Shown here in pieces: positions 1 through 7,725 of a stretch of 14,127 nucleotides of DNA (its first letter is position 1; every line of letters starts with the position of its first letter). The stretch is from GCA-2733415 sp964635575 (GTDB lineage Bacteria; Bacteroidota; Bacteroidia; Flavobacteriales; Flavobacteriaceae): the NCBI GenBank assembly GCA_964635575.1, contig CAZWNY010000050.1, positions 1-14,127 of the forward strand, in the 5' to 3' direction. The notes under the pieces were generated by a model. That model did not search any database. It had not been told where the DNA came from and worked only from the letters and a program-made list of their open reading frames with translations. The position numbers and the translations under genes are program-made.

Positions 1-387
1 AAACGAATACTCCCCAATATCATTACCGCAAACTATAGTTGCATTTGCTCCTATTGAAGCTCCTTTTTTGACTATTGTTTTTAAATATTGATTTTTTCTA
101 TTTACTGCACTTCTAGGATTTATCACGTTGGTAAACACCATTGAAGGTCCTAAAAAAACATCGTCTTCACAGATAACTCCTGTATAAATAGATACATTAT
201 TTTGCACCTTAACATTGTTACCTAATATTACATTTGGCGATACAACTACATTTTGACCAATATTACAATTTTCTCCTATTGTACAATTAGGCATTATGTG
301 TGAAAAATGCCATATTTTAGTACCTTTTCCTATGTTGCAATCTTTATCGACAACTGCTTTATTATGTGCGAAATAGTTATTTTCCAT
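1..387 (-). CDS. wbpD: UDP-sugar 3-N-acetyltransferase, WbpD/WlbB type (3' part cut by window edge)
   Basis: Translating the minus strand from the ATG at 387 gives 129 residues open to the window edge, beginning MENNYFAHNKAVVD. The protein is a left-handed beta-helix (hexapeptide-repeat) acyltransferase: repeated [I/V]G-x4 turns such as CNIGKGTKIW, CTIGENCNIG, VILGNNVKV and ASIGANATIV are visible. The stretch KIWHFSHIMPNCTIGENC and the segment VFTNVINPRSAVNR are characteristic of the WbpD/WlbB family. In that family the enzyme moves acetyl from acetyl-CoA to the 3-amino group of UDP-2-acetamido-3-amino-2,3-dideoxy-glucuronate in the cytoplasm, for O-antigen or capsule sugars. The start overlaps the end of the epimerase gene by 11 bases, so translation is probably coupled. 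The 3-dehydrogenase and aminotransferase that would make its substrate are expected beyond the left edge but are not seen. The exact sugar is inferred; the family is clear. Confidence 0.88.
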   Translation of the reverse strand, partial: MENNYFAHNKAVVDKDCNIGKGTKIWHFSHIMPNCTIGENCNIGQNVVVSPNVILGNNVKVQNNVSIYTGVICEDDVFLGPSMVFTNVINPRSAVNRKNQYLKTIVKKGASIGANATIVCGNDIGEYSF

Positions 388-1387
388 ATTTACAACTCCA
401 ACTTACTGTTTTTTTTATTCCTACTTCAAAAGAAAATTTTGGTTGATAGCCAATTATTTTTTTTCCTTTGGATATATCTGCTAAAGAATGTTTAACATCT
501 CCTTTTCTTTCTGAACTGTACTTTACATTTGTTTGGTTTACATCTACTTTTAACGAAACTAATGCTTCTTTTATTGCAACTACCAATTCATTTAAATTTA
601 CACGCTCTCCAAAAGCTATATTATAAACTTGATTTACAGCGTTTTCAGCGGTTGAAAATAATGCCTTCATATTTGCTTGTACTACATTTTCTATAAATGT
701 AAAATCTCTTGAATTTGTTCCATCACCATTTATGGTAATATCTTCTTTATTTAAAAAACCATTGATAAACTTTGGTATTGCTGCTGCATACGCTCCGTTT
801 GGAGATTGTCTAGGACCAAATACATTAAAATATCGTAAACCGATAGTTTCTAAACCGTAAGTTTTATAAAAAACATCGGCATACAATTCGTTTACATATT
901 TAGTTACTGCATACGGTGATAATGGTTTTCCTATTATGCCCTCTACTTTTGGCAAACCAGAATGATCGCCATAAGTTGATGAACTTGTTGCATATATCAT
1001 ACGTTTTACCGTATTTGATTCTTTTGCGGCTACCAACATATTCAAATATCCTGATATATTTACTGTATTTGTAGTAATTGGGTCATTTATAGAGCGTGGT
1101 ACTGAACCTAGTGCAGCTTGGTGCAATACATAATCTACATCTTGCATTGCTTTTTTACAAGTTTCTAAATTTCGGATATCTCCTTCTATTAATTCACAGC
1201 GTGAATTTTTTAAAAAAGATGCTATATTTTTTAAATATCCTGTTGAAAAATCGTCTAATATTATTACTCTTTTAGCATTATATTTTAATAGGTATTCTAC
1301 TAAATTAGAACCTATAAAACCTGCTCCTCCTGTTACTAAAAAGGTGTCTTTATTTAAATTTTGGGTATGATATGATGTTTGATACAC
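377..1387 (-). CDS. tviC: UDP-N-acetylhexosamine C4-epimerase (SDR family, WbpP/TviC type)
   Basis: A 336-residue extended short-chain dehydrogenase/reductase. The NAD-binding motif TGGAGFIGSN is at residues 19-28, the catalytic Ser in ATSSSTYGD at about 135-137, and the YxxxK pair at Y159/K163 (SPYAVTKY). The blocks HQAALGSVPRSINDP and GLRYFNVFGPRQ, with length near 340, match Pseudomonas WbpP and Salmonella TviC. These interconvert UDP-GlcNAc/UDP-GalNAc or the matching uronates, using bound NAD in the cytoplasm. The start codon is GTG at 1387: the frame has no ATG between the upstream in-frame stop and the Rossmann motif, and GTG lies 8 bases after the dehydrogenase stop. GTG starts are uncommon in Bacteroidota, so expression may be coupled to the gene before. 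The last 11 bases overlap the next gene. Whether it acts on the neutral sugar or the uronate cannot be read from sequence. Confidence 0.93.
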   Translation of the reverse strand: MYQTSYHTQNLNKDTFLVTGGAGFIGSNLVEYLLKYNAKRVIILDDFSTGYLKNIASFLKNSRCELIEGDIRNLETCKKAMQDVDYVLHQAALGSVPRSINDPITTNTVNISGYLNMLVAAKESNTVKRMIYATSSSTYGDHSGLPKVEGIIGKPLSPYAVTKYVNELYADVFYKTYGLETIGLRYFNVFGPRQSPNGAYAAAIPKFINGFLNKEDITINGDGTNSRDFTFIENVVQANMKALFSTAENAVNQVYNIAFGERVNLNELVVAIKEALVSLKVDVNQTNVKYSSERKGDVKHSLADISKGKKIIGYQPKFSFEVGIKKTVSWSCKYGK

Positions 1388-1395
1388 TATATTTA

Positions 1396-2676
1396 TTACA
1401 ATCTTTTTGTTACTATTTTATTTGGTAATGTTCCTTTTACATCGTACACTATTGCATTTGACTTTTGCAAAGCTTTTAAATCTAATTTATTAAATTCATC
1501 ATGTGCTACGGTATGTATAATGGCATCATATTTTTTGTTTTTTAATGATGTTATCGCTTCTATATTGTATTCTTTTTTAATTTCTACGACACTTGCCCAC
1601 GGGTCATACACATCTACATTCATATGAAAAGAGGTTAATGATCGGTATACATCTATTGCTTTAGTGTTTCTAATATCAGGACAGTTTTCTTTAAAAGTAA
1701 TGCCTAACATTAATACTTTTGCGTTTTTTACGGGTATGTCATTTTGCACCAAGAGTTTTAAAATTTCGGTAGCTACATATTCACCCATACTATCATTTAA
1801 ACGTCTTCCTGCTAAAATAATTTCTGGATAATAACCCGATTCTTGTGCTTTTTGTGCTAAATAGTACGGATCAACACCTATGCAATGTCCGCCTACTAAA
1901 CCAGGTTTAAAGGGTAAAAAGTTCCATTTTGATCCTGCTGCTTCTAAAACTGAATGCGTGTCAATATCTAATTTATTAAATATTTTTGCTAATTCGTTTA
2001 CAAATGCAATATTAATATCTCGTTGTGAGTTTTCTATTACTTTTGCTGCTTCTGCTACTTTTATACTTGGTGCTAAATGTGTGCCTGCAGTTATTATAGA
2101 TTTATATAAATTATCTACTACAATTCCTATTTTTGGTGTAGATCCTGATGTTACTTTTTTAATTTTAGTTACCGTATGTGTTTTATCTCCTGGATTAATT
2201 CGTTCAGGAGAATATCCGCAGTAAAAATCTTTATTAAATTTTAATCCGCTAATTTTTTCTAAAACAGGTACGCAATCATCTTCTGTTACTCCTGGATATA
2301 CTGTAGATTCATAAATTACAATGTCTTCTTTTTTTAATACTTTGCCAATCGTTTCTGATGCTTTAATTAATGGTATTAATATTGGTCGATGATTTCTGTC
2401 TACTGGTGTTGGAACGGTTACAATGTAAATGTTACAATCCTCCAAATCAGAAGGTGTGCAACTTAATTGTAGTCCATTATTTTTCAAACTTAAAACCGAT
2501 TGTAAATTTTTATCCGAAACTTCTAAAGTAGCATCATGACCTGCATTTAATGCGTCTACTCTATTCTGATTAATATCAAAACCGATTACTTTATATTTTT
2601 TTGCGAATTCTACGGCTAACGGTAAACCTACATAACCTAAGCCTATAATTGCAATTTTTTTATTTTGTAAACTCAT
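1396..2676 (-). CDS. tviB: UDP-N-acetylhexosamine 6-dehydrogenase (WbpO/TviB type)
   Basis: A 426-residue member of the UDP-glucose/GDP-mannose dehydrogenase family. The N-terminal NAD-binding motif is IGLGYVGLP at residues 11-19. The middle domain carries VTVPTPVD (87-93), YESTVYPG (122-129) and YSPERINPGD (155-164). The catalytic cysteine is C265 in GGHCIGVDPYYL. The C-terminal UDP-binding domain contains LGITFKENCPDIRNTK. These blocks and the length match WbpO (UDP-GalNAc to UDP-GalNAcA) and TviB (UDP-GlcNAc to UDP-GlcNAcA) rather than the glucose-specific enzymes. It oxidises C6 to a carboxylate with two NAD+, in the cytoplasm. It is the first gene of the polysaccharide operon: the ATG at 2676 is preceded by a TAnnTTTG box at 2700-2707, and the epimerase gene follows after 8 bases. 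Which amino sugar it prefers is uncertain. Confidence 0.93.
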   Translation of the reverse strand: MSLQNKKIAIIGLGYVGLPLAVEFAKKYKVIGFDINQNRVDALNAGHDATLEVSDKNLQSVLSLKNNGLQLSCTPSDLEDCNIYIVTVPTPVDRNHRPILIPLIKASETIGKVLKKEDIVIYESTVYPGVTEDDCVPVLEKISGLKFNKDFYCGYSPERINPGDKTHTVTKIKKVTSGSTPKIGIVVDNLYKSIITAGTHLAPSIKVAEAAKVIENSQRDINIAFVNELAKIFNKLDIDTHSVLEAAGSKWNFLPFKPGLVGGHCIGVDPYYLAQKAQESGYYPEIILAGRRLNDSMGEYVATEILKLLVQNDIPVKNAKVLMLGITFKENCPDIRNTKAIDVYRSLTSFHMNVDVYDPWASVVEIKKEYNIEAITSLKNKKYDAIIHTVAHDEFNKLDLKALQKSNAIVYDVKGTLPNKIVTKRL

Positions 2677-2699
2677 TTAACTTTTTTTATTATAATATG

Positions 2700-2707
2700 C
2701 AAATGTA
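2700..2707 (-). promoter_or_regulatory. Bacteroidota -7 promoter box of the polysaccharide operon
   Basis: On the minus strand this reads TACATTTG, an exact fit to TAnnTTTG, 23 bases before the tviB ATG. No TTG is present 17-23 bases further upstream, where only AT-rich DNA is seen, so the -33 part is weak or absent. It suggests the sugar genes are transcribed separately from the CoA-transferase gene that ends at 2737. Confidence 0.5.
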
Positions 2708-2736
2708 AAAAAAACATTACGATTTACTTTATATTT

Positions 2737-3435
2737 TTACTTGGTTCTTACGGTGCGTTGTTCTATCCTTTTTTCATAATTTTTTCCTTCAAAAATACGT
2801 TGTACAAATATACCTGGCACATGTACTTGATTAGGGTCTAATTCTCCTGCTGATACCAATTCTTCTACTTCTGCTACGGTGATTTTTGCAGCCCCACACA
2901 TTACGGGGTTAAAATTACGTGCAGTCCCTTTAAATATTAGGTTTCCTGCGGTATCGCCTTTCCATGCTTTTACTATTGAAAAATCTGCATTAAAAGCGTA
3001 TTCTAATACGTGCCTTTTTCCGTTAAACTCTCTTGTTTCTTTTCCTTCTGCCACTTCTGTTCCGTAACCTGCTGGTGTATAAAACGCAGGGAAACCTGCT
3101 TGTGCTGCTCTGCATTTTTCGGCTAACGTTCCTTGTGGTGTTAGCTCTACTTCCAATTCACCTGATAACATTTGACGCTCAAACTCATCATTTTCTCCTA
3201 CATAAGAAGAAATCATTTTTTTTATTTGTTTTCCTTGTAATAATAGCCCTAATCCAAAATCATCTACTCCTGCATTATTAGAAATACATGTAATATTTTT
3301 TACATTCATTTTTACCAACTCTGTAATACTGTTTTCAGGAATACCACATAAACCAAAACCTCCTAACATTAAAGTCATGTCATCTTTTAATCCTATTAGC
3401 GCTTCTTTAACATTTTTAACTTCTTTATTAATCAT
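2737..3435 (-). CDS. scoA: 3-oxoacid CoA-transferase subunit A
   Basis: A 232-residue class I CoA-transferase alpha chain. The family signature GGFGLCGIPE is at residues 25-34, and the ISNNAGVDDFGLGLLL and GTLAEKCRAAQAGFPAFYTPAGYGT-type regions follow. Length and sequence resemble the ScoA/AtoD subunit of succinyl-CoA:3-ketoacid or acetate CoA-transferases. The working enzyme pairs A with a B subunit that carries the catalytic glutamate, moving CoA between succinyl-CoA and acetoacetate in ketone-body or branched amino-acid use. No B subunit is in the window: the gene downstream is tviB and the one upstream is PBP1A. It starts 44 bases after the PBP1A stop with no visible terminator between, so it may be read through from that operon. 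The ATG at 3435 has an A/T-rich leader typical of the phylum. Exact acyl substrates are unknown. Confidence 0.93.
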   Translation of the reverse strand: MINKEVKNVKEALIGLKDDMTLMLGGFGLCGIPENSITELVKMNVKNITCISNNAGVDDFGLGLLLQGKQIKKMISSYVGENDEFERQMLSGELEVELTPQGTLAEKCRAAQAGFPAFYTPAGYGTEVAEGKETREFNGKRHVLEYAFNADFSIVKAWKGDTAGNLIFKGTARNFNPVMCGAAKITVAEVEELVSAGELDPNQVHVPGIFVQRIFEGKNYEKRIEQRTVRTK

Positions 3436-3479
3436 ATTTTATTTACTATTTAGTTCGGTTTACGGTTATTTTTAGTTTG

Positions 3480-5801
3480 CTAAATACCGTCTAATTCCTT
3501 CATTAAATTATCTTCTCCTAATCCGTTTTGTTCTCTCCATTTTCCACAATCTACCTCAATATTCAAATTTTCGGGTTTTTTAAAGCTACTTTTTGATATC
3601 TTTATTTTTTCATTTGTATAACAGCTTTTCATGTATTGCGCCCAAATTGGCAATGCCATTGTTGCTCCTTGTCCGTAAGCTGTTGATTTAAAATGAACTG
3701 CCCTATCCTCTGCTCCAACCCAAACTCCTGTCACTAAATTAGGCACAATACCCATAAACCAACCGTCTGAATTGTTTTGTGTAGTACCTGTTTTTCCTGC
3801 AATATCGTTTGTAAATTGATAGGGATGCCCTGTTACTATTCCTTTTTTATACACTGAGTTCCAAGTGTTTTTACCATTTCTTAAACGTTGACCAGAACCT
3901 TCTCTGGTTACGCCTTCCATTAATTTTAGGGTTGCATAAGCTGATTCTGAACTTAGTACATCTTTAGTTTCTGGAACACCTTGATATAATACAGTTCCGT
4001 TTTTATCTTCAATACGAATAATTATTGTTGGCTTTACATATTGCCCCATATTTGCAATAGTTCCGTAAGCGTTTACCATTTCAAACAAACTTAACTCTGC
4101 CGTTCCTAATGCAATTGACGGATACGGCTCTATATTTGATTTTATTCCTAACTTATGCACCATATCTATTACGTTTTTCGGGCCAACCATATCCATTAAA
4201 CGTGCCGATATACTGTTTACAGATTGCGCTAATGCTTTAAGAAGCGACATGTCTTCTCCACTATATTTTCCGTTAGAGTTTTTAGGACACCAATTTTTTA
4301 AATTACCGTGTCTTCCTTTGGGGACGCAATAATAGGCATCTGGCAAAGTTTCACAAGGTGACATTTTTAATTGATCTATTGCTGTTAGGTATAAAAACGG
4401 TTTAAATGTTGATCCCACTTGGCGTTTTTGAGTTTTTACCGCATCGTATTTAAAATGTTTATGATTTATACCGCCAACCCAAGCTTTTATGTGTCCTGTT
4501 TGTGGCTCTAAAGACAACAGTCCTGCTCTAAAAAACTTCTTATAATATCGCATAGAATCTATTGGCGTCATTATCGTATCTATTTCTCCTTTCCAAGAAA
4601 ATATACGCATTTTACGTTTTTTATAAAAGGTGGAAAGGGCTGCTTTTTTAGACAATCCTTTTTCTTTGGTAAGTATCCGATACCTTTCGGTACGTTTCAT
4701 ATGTGACTTTAACAAATCGTTTATTTTCTTTTTTGTTAAATTTCTAAACGGAGCGGTTTTGTTTTTTACGTTTTGCTTATCAAACTCGTTTTGTAAGTTT
4801 ACCATATGTCTTTTCATTGCTGTTTCGGCAAATGCTTGCATACGGGAATCTATGGTTACATGTATTTTTAGTCCGTCTTGATATAAACTATACAAATCTC
4901 CTTTATTGTCTTTAGGATTTTCTTTTATCCATTTTTTCATTTCTTTTTTAAGATATTCTCTAAAATAAGTGGCTAAACCTGCATTGTGCGTTTCGGGATG
5001 TAAGTTTAGTTTTAACGGTAATTTTTGTAGTGAATCTTTTTCCTTTTCTGTAATTATATCATTTCGATGCATTTGACGATATACTACGTTTCTTCTATTT
5101 TTAACTCCTTCTGGGTTTCTTACTGGGTTGTATAATGACGAGTTTTTAAACATTCCGACCAACATTGCTGCTTCTTCAGAGTCTAACTGCTTAGGTTCTT
5201 TTCCAAAATAAATACGTGCTGCGGAACGAATACCATCACCGTTATTCCCAAAATCATATATATTATAATACATCGCAATAATTTCTTGTTTGGTGTATTG
5301 TCGCTCCAAACGTATTGCTATAACGTATTCTCTAATTTTTTGAGTTAGTTTTTTTACTGTTGATGAGTTTTCTCTTTTATGAAACAGTAGTTTAGCTAAC
5401 TGTTGTGTAATTGTACTTCCTCCTCCTCGTTTTCCTAAAAATAACGCGGCACTAAAGGTTCGTTTAAAATCGATCCCTGAATGACTATAAAAACGTTCAT
5501 CTTCAGTAGCTACTAAGTTTGTTGTTAAGTGTTTTGACAAATCACTATAAGCTATTGGCGTTCTATTATCATTTAAGTAAAACTTCCCTAAAGTACTACC
5601 ATTACTACTAATTATTTCAGATGCTAAGTTCGATTTTGGATTCTCTAACTCATCAAAACCTGGCATATAACCTAACATCCCTATTGATGCTAAAAAAAAC
5701 GGAAATATCATAACAATAATTCCTAAAAAAAACAAAAGCCAAAATCGTTTTATTATTTTACCAAAACCTGTTTTTTTTTGTGTTGTTAGTCTTTTAGTCA
5801 T
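3480..5801 (-). CDS. mrcA: Penicillin-binding protein 1A (bifunctional glycosyltransferase/transpeptidase)
   Basis: A 773-residue class A PBP. A basic cytoplasmic tail (1-19) is followed by one membrane anchor (about 20-45). The GT51 domain has the catalytic-Glu motif ATEDERFYSHSGID (98-111), RGGGSTITQQLAK (125-137) and the YNIYDFGNNGDGI block (179-191). A charged, Lys-rich connector (about 330-415) leads to the transpeptidase, with active-site S464 in GSTFKPF, SVN at 527-529 and KTG at 670-672. The enzyme polymerises lipid II into glycan strands and cross-links the stem peptides on the periplasmic face. All key motifs are intact and length is usual for Bacteroidota. The ATG overlaps the gldH stop as ATGA, so translation is probably coupled. 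It belongs to the ricT-gldH-mrcA operon driven from about 7671. Confidence 0.96.
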   Translation of the reverse strand: MTKRLTTQKKTGFGKIIKRFWLLFFLGIIVMIFPFFLASIGMLGYMPGFDELENPKSNLASEIISSNGSTLGKFYLNDNRTPIAYSDLSKHLTTNLVATEDERFYSHSGIDFKRTFSAALFLGKRGGGSTITQQLAKLLFHKRENSSTVKKLTQKIREYVIAIRLERQYTKQEIIAMYYNIYDFGNNGDGIRSAARIYFGKEPKQLDSEEAAMLVGMFKNSSLYNPVRNPEGVKNRRNVVYRQMHRNDIITEKEKDSLQKLPLKLNLHPETHNAGLATYFREYLKKEMKKWIKENPKDNKGDLYSLYQDGLKIHVTIDSRMQAFAETAMKRHMVNLQNEFDKQNVKNKTAPFRNLTKKKINDLLKSHMKRTERYRILTKEKGLSKKAALSTFYKKRKMRIFSWKGEIDTIMTPIDSMRYYKKFFRAGLLSLEPQTGHIKAWVGGINHKHFKYDAVKTQKRQVGSTFKPFLYLTAIDQLKMSPCETLPDAYYCVPKGRHGNLKNWCPKNSNGKYSGEDMSLLKALAQSVNSISARLMDMVGPKNVIDMVHKLGIKSNIEPYPSIALGTAELSLFEMVNAYGTIANMGQYVKPTIIIRIEDKNGTVLYQGVPETKDVLSSESAYATLKLMEGVTREGSGQRLRNGKNTWNSVYKKGIVTGHPYQFTNDIAGKTGTTQNNSDGWFMGIVPNLVTGVWVGAEDRAVHFKSTAYGQGATMALPIWAQYMKSCYTNEKIKISKSSFKKPENLNIEVDCGKWREQNGLGEDNLMKELDGI

Positions 5802-6280
5802 TGTTTAGTTATTTTTTCTATCCTAAAGCCTACTTCTGTAATTCCATTTAAAACTTCCACCCCTAAAACGCTACCATTTTTACGCATTGCATGTGCTATT
5901 GTTATTGCGTATTGTCCGTGTTCTTTAAAACGAATTTTTTCTTTAAAAAACAGTTTATTTTCTTTTACAGAAAAACCTGTACCTAACCATTCTCCTGATG
6001 GTTTTGCCATTTCATAAGCTAACGTATCTATTGTTTGGTTATTACTTGGCGATTTTAAATTAACTATTAAATATAAATTAGAAAACTCATAACTGTTGTT
6101 ATTCCTTATATTAATAAACAGGTTATATTTGTTTATAGTGTCTATATTTTTAAACTTAAATGTTACTTTGTTTTCTTTTCCCCATTGATTTGGTATCGTT
6201 TGATAGGTATCAAACATACGATTATCATCACAAGACAACAAAAGACCTATTAGCAACAAAAACACTAAACTATTACGCAT
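5798..6280 (-). CDS. gldH: Gliding motility lipoprotein GldH
   Basis: A 160-residue lipoprotein. A short hydrophobic signal (1-16) ends in the lipobox LLSC with the acylated cysteine at C17, followed by DDNRMFDTYQ. Later features typical of GldH are the QTIPNQWGK segment near the N-terminus, YNLFINIRNNNSYEFSNL (53-70), AKPSGEWLGTG (91-101) and the C-terminal GITEVGFRIEK. In Flavobacterium johnsoniae GldH is needed for gliding and is linked to the type IX secretion machinery, though its molecular job is unclear. The mature protein should sit in the outer membrane facing the periplasm or surface; the acidic residues after the Cys resemble flavobacterial lipoprotein-export signals, but this is only suggestive. 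It overlaps ricT by 8 bases and mrcA by 4, so it lies in the middle of a coupled operon. Identification rests on recalled family sequence and gene order. Confidence 0.88.
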   Translation of the reverse strand: MRNSLVFLLLIGLLLSCDDNRMFDTYQTIPNQWGKENKVTFKFKNIDTINKYNLFINIRNNNSYEFSNLYLIVNLKSPSNNQTIDTLAYEMAKPSGEWLGTGFSVKENKLFFKEKIRFKEHGQYAITIAHAMRKNGSVLGVEVLNGITEVGFRIEKITKQ

Positions 6281-7586
6281 CTTTTTTAGTTGAGGTTGAT
6301 TTATTGTTTTGATTTTTTTGGTTTAGGTTATTCGGGTTTCTGTTGTTGTTTTTATGATTTGGGTTCGGGTTATTTGTCCCTCTTTTTGCTGTTACTTTAT
6401 TTTGTGATGAATTTAAATTTTTAGCATCATCATTTTTTCTGTTTTTGTTTTTTGAATTTCTATTGTTGTTTTTACGACGTTTTTTATTGTGTTTTGGTTT
6501 GTCAAAACGAGTTAAACTATCTTGTCCAACTACGTTTTCAAAATCTATTTTTACGGTTTCTACTAACTCTGAAGCGTATTCTTCTAATGAAATTCCTTTT
6601 TCTCCTTTTTTATTTGTTTCAATAATTTCATTAGCATCTGATGCTTTTATGCAATGCCAACTCATCCAATCGCCTTCGTAAGCATACCACAAATCACCTT
6701 TAAAAATATCTATTTTTTGACAAACTGCATTTCCTTTTACAGTTTTTAGTTTTATGTTTCTGTTAGGAATGTCTTTTAAAGCATCTAAATACGAATCTAA
6801 CTCAAAATTTAAGCAACATTTTAATTTTCCGCATTGTCCTGCTAATTTTTGAGGGTTTAATGATAATTGTTGATAGCGTGCTGCTGCCGTAGTTACGCTT
6901 CTAAAATCGGTTAACCATGTTGAGCAACACAACTCTCTACCACAAGAACCGATACCGCCTAAACGAGATGCTTCTTGACGAAAACCTATTTGACGCATTT
7001 CAATACGAATACTAAACTGTTGAGCAAAACCTTTAATTAATTCTCTAAAATCGACACGCTCCTCGGCAGTATAATAAAATGTAGCTTTCGACCCGTCTCC
7101 TTGAAACTCAATATCTGAAATTTTCATTTTCAGTTTTAAGGCAATTGCCATCTGACGAGCTTTTACTTTCATTGGTTCTTCTCGCTCTCTACATTTAGTC
7201 CAAATATCAATATCTCTTTGAGAAGCTTTTCGATATATTTTTTTTACTTCTTCGCTATCAATTTTTACCTTTTTTTTCTTCATTTGTACTTTAACCAGCT
7301 CACCTGTTAAAGTTACCATTCCTACATCATGACCCGGAGATACCTCTGTTGCAACCACATCACCAATTGCTAAACTTAGCTTTTCGGTGTTTTTAAAATA
7401 TCCTTTTCTTCCATTTTTAAAACGGACTTCTACACAATTAAACGGTTCTTGCCCGTTTGGCAAACTCATGTTCGACAACCAATCAAAAACGGTTAATTTA
7501 TTACAACTATCCGAAGCACATGTTCCGTTGCTTTTACAACCTTTTGGCTTTCCGTCATTTCCTGTACCACAACTATTACAACCCAT
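6273..7586 (-). CDS. ricT: RicT/YaaT-type PSP1-domain Fe-S protein
   Basis: A 437-residue PSP1-domain protein. The conserved core (about 45-345) holds two cysteine clusters, CGRELCC (215-221) and CGKLKCC (252-258), which in Bacillus RicT/YaaT help bind [4Fe-4S] in the Y-complex that works with RNase Y. A separate N-terminal Cys cluster (C3, C6, C17, C23, C28) precedes TVFDWLSNM and could bind another metal. From about 363 to the end the protein is low-complexity and almost only Asn, Lys, Arg, Ser and Thr, probably disordered and possibly RNA-binding. It is cytoplasmic. The ATG at 7586 is the first after a good promoter at 7640-7671. It heads an operon with gldH and mrcA, overlapping gldH by 8 bases. 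Bacteroidota generally do not have the same RNase Y partner set as Bacillus, so the role here is inferred only from the family. Confidence 0.9.
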   Translation of the reverse strand: MGCNSCGTGNDGKPKGCKSNGTCASDSCNKLTVFDWLSNMSLPNGQEPFNCVEVRFKNGRKGYFKNTEKLSLAIGDVVATEVSPGHDVGMVTLTGELVKVQMKKKKVKIDSEEVKKIYRKASQRDIDIWTKCREREEPMKVKARQMAIALKLKMKISDIEFQGDGSKATFYYTAEERVDFRELIKGFAQQFSIRIEMRQIGFRQEASRLGGIGSCGRELCCSTWLTDFRSVTTAAARYQQLSLNPQKLAGQCGKLKCCLNFELDSYLDALKDIPNRNIKLKTVKGNAVCQKIDIFKGDLWYAYEGDWMSWHCIKASDANEIIETNKKGEKGISLEEYASELVETVKIDFENVVGQDSLTRFDKPKHNKKRRKNNNRNSKNKNRKNDDAKNLNSSQNKVTAKRGTNNPNPNHKNNNRNPNNLNQKNQNNKSTSTKKDA

Positions 7587-7639
7587 AATTTATATAAATA
7601 TCTTTTTACAGACGAATTTTATTACTAAAAAATTAATGG

Positions 7640-7671
7640 TAAAGATACAATTTTTCTTCTCAAGAACACAA
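7640..7671 (-). promoter_or_regulatory. Promoter of the ricT-gldH-mrcA operon
   Basis: Minus strand: TTG at 7671-7669, a 21-base spacer, then TATCTTTA at 7647-7640, differing from TAnnTTTG only in the last base. Spacing fits the Bacteroidota primary sigma consensus. Transcription would start near 7635, about 50 bases before the ricT ATG. It lies just downstream of the hairpin at 7685-7725, so the operon has its own start after an upstream terminator. Confidence 0.55.
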
Positions 7672-7684
7672 TATCCTGTTTTTT

Positions 7685-7725
7685 AAAATAAAAAAGCTCC
7701 TGTTTACTTTAAACAAGAGCTTTTT
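7685..7725 (-). terminator. Intrinsic terminator upstream of the ricT promoter
   Basis: Arms 7691-7706 and 7710-7725 pair over 16 positions with one mismatch, around a 3-base loop. On the minus strand the stem ends GAGC and runs into TTTTTTATTTT. Both flanking genes (ricT leftward, recA rightward) start outside this point and run away from it, so the hairpin terminates neither of them. The best reading is the end of a separate minus-strand transcript. The plus strand also shows a T-run directly after the stem, so it might act both ways. Confidence 0.65.

Noticed and set aside
1880..2224. 114-codon plus-strand ORF inside the sugar dehydrogenase gene
   Set aside because: It lies wholly antisense to a well-supported dehydrogenase, has no family features, and its composition is what the complementary frame of that gene would give.
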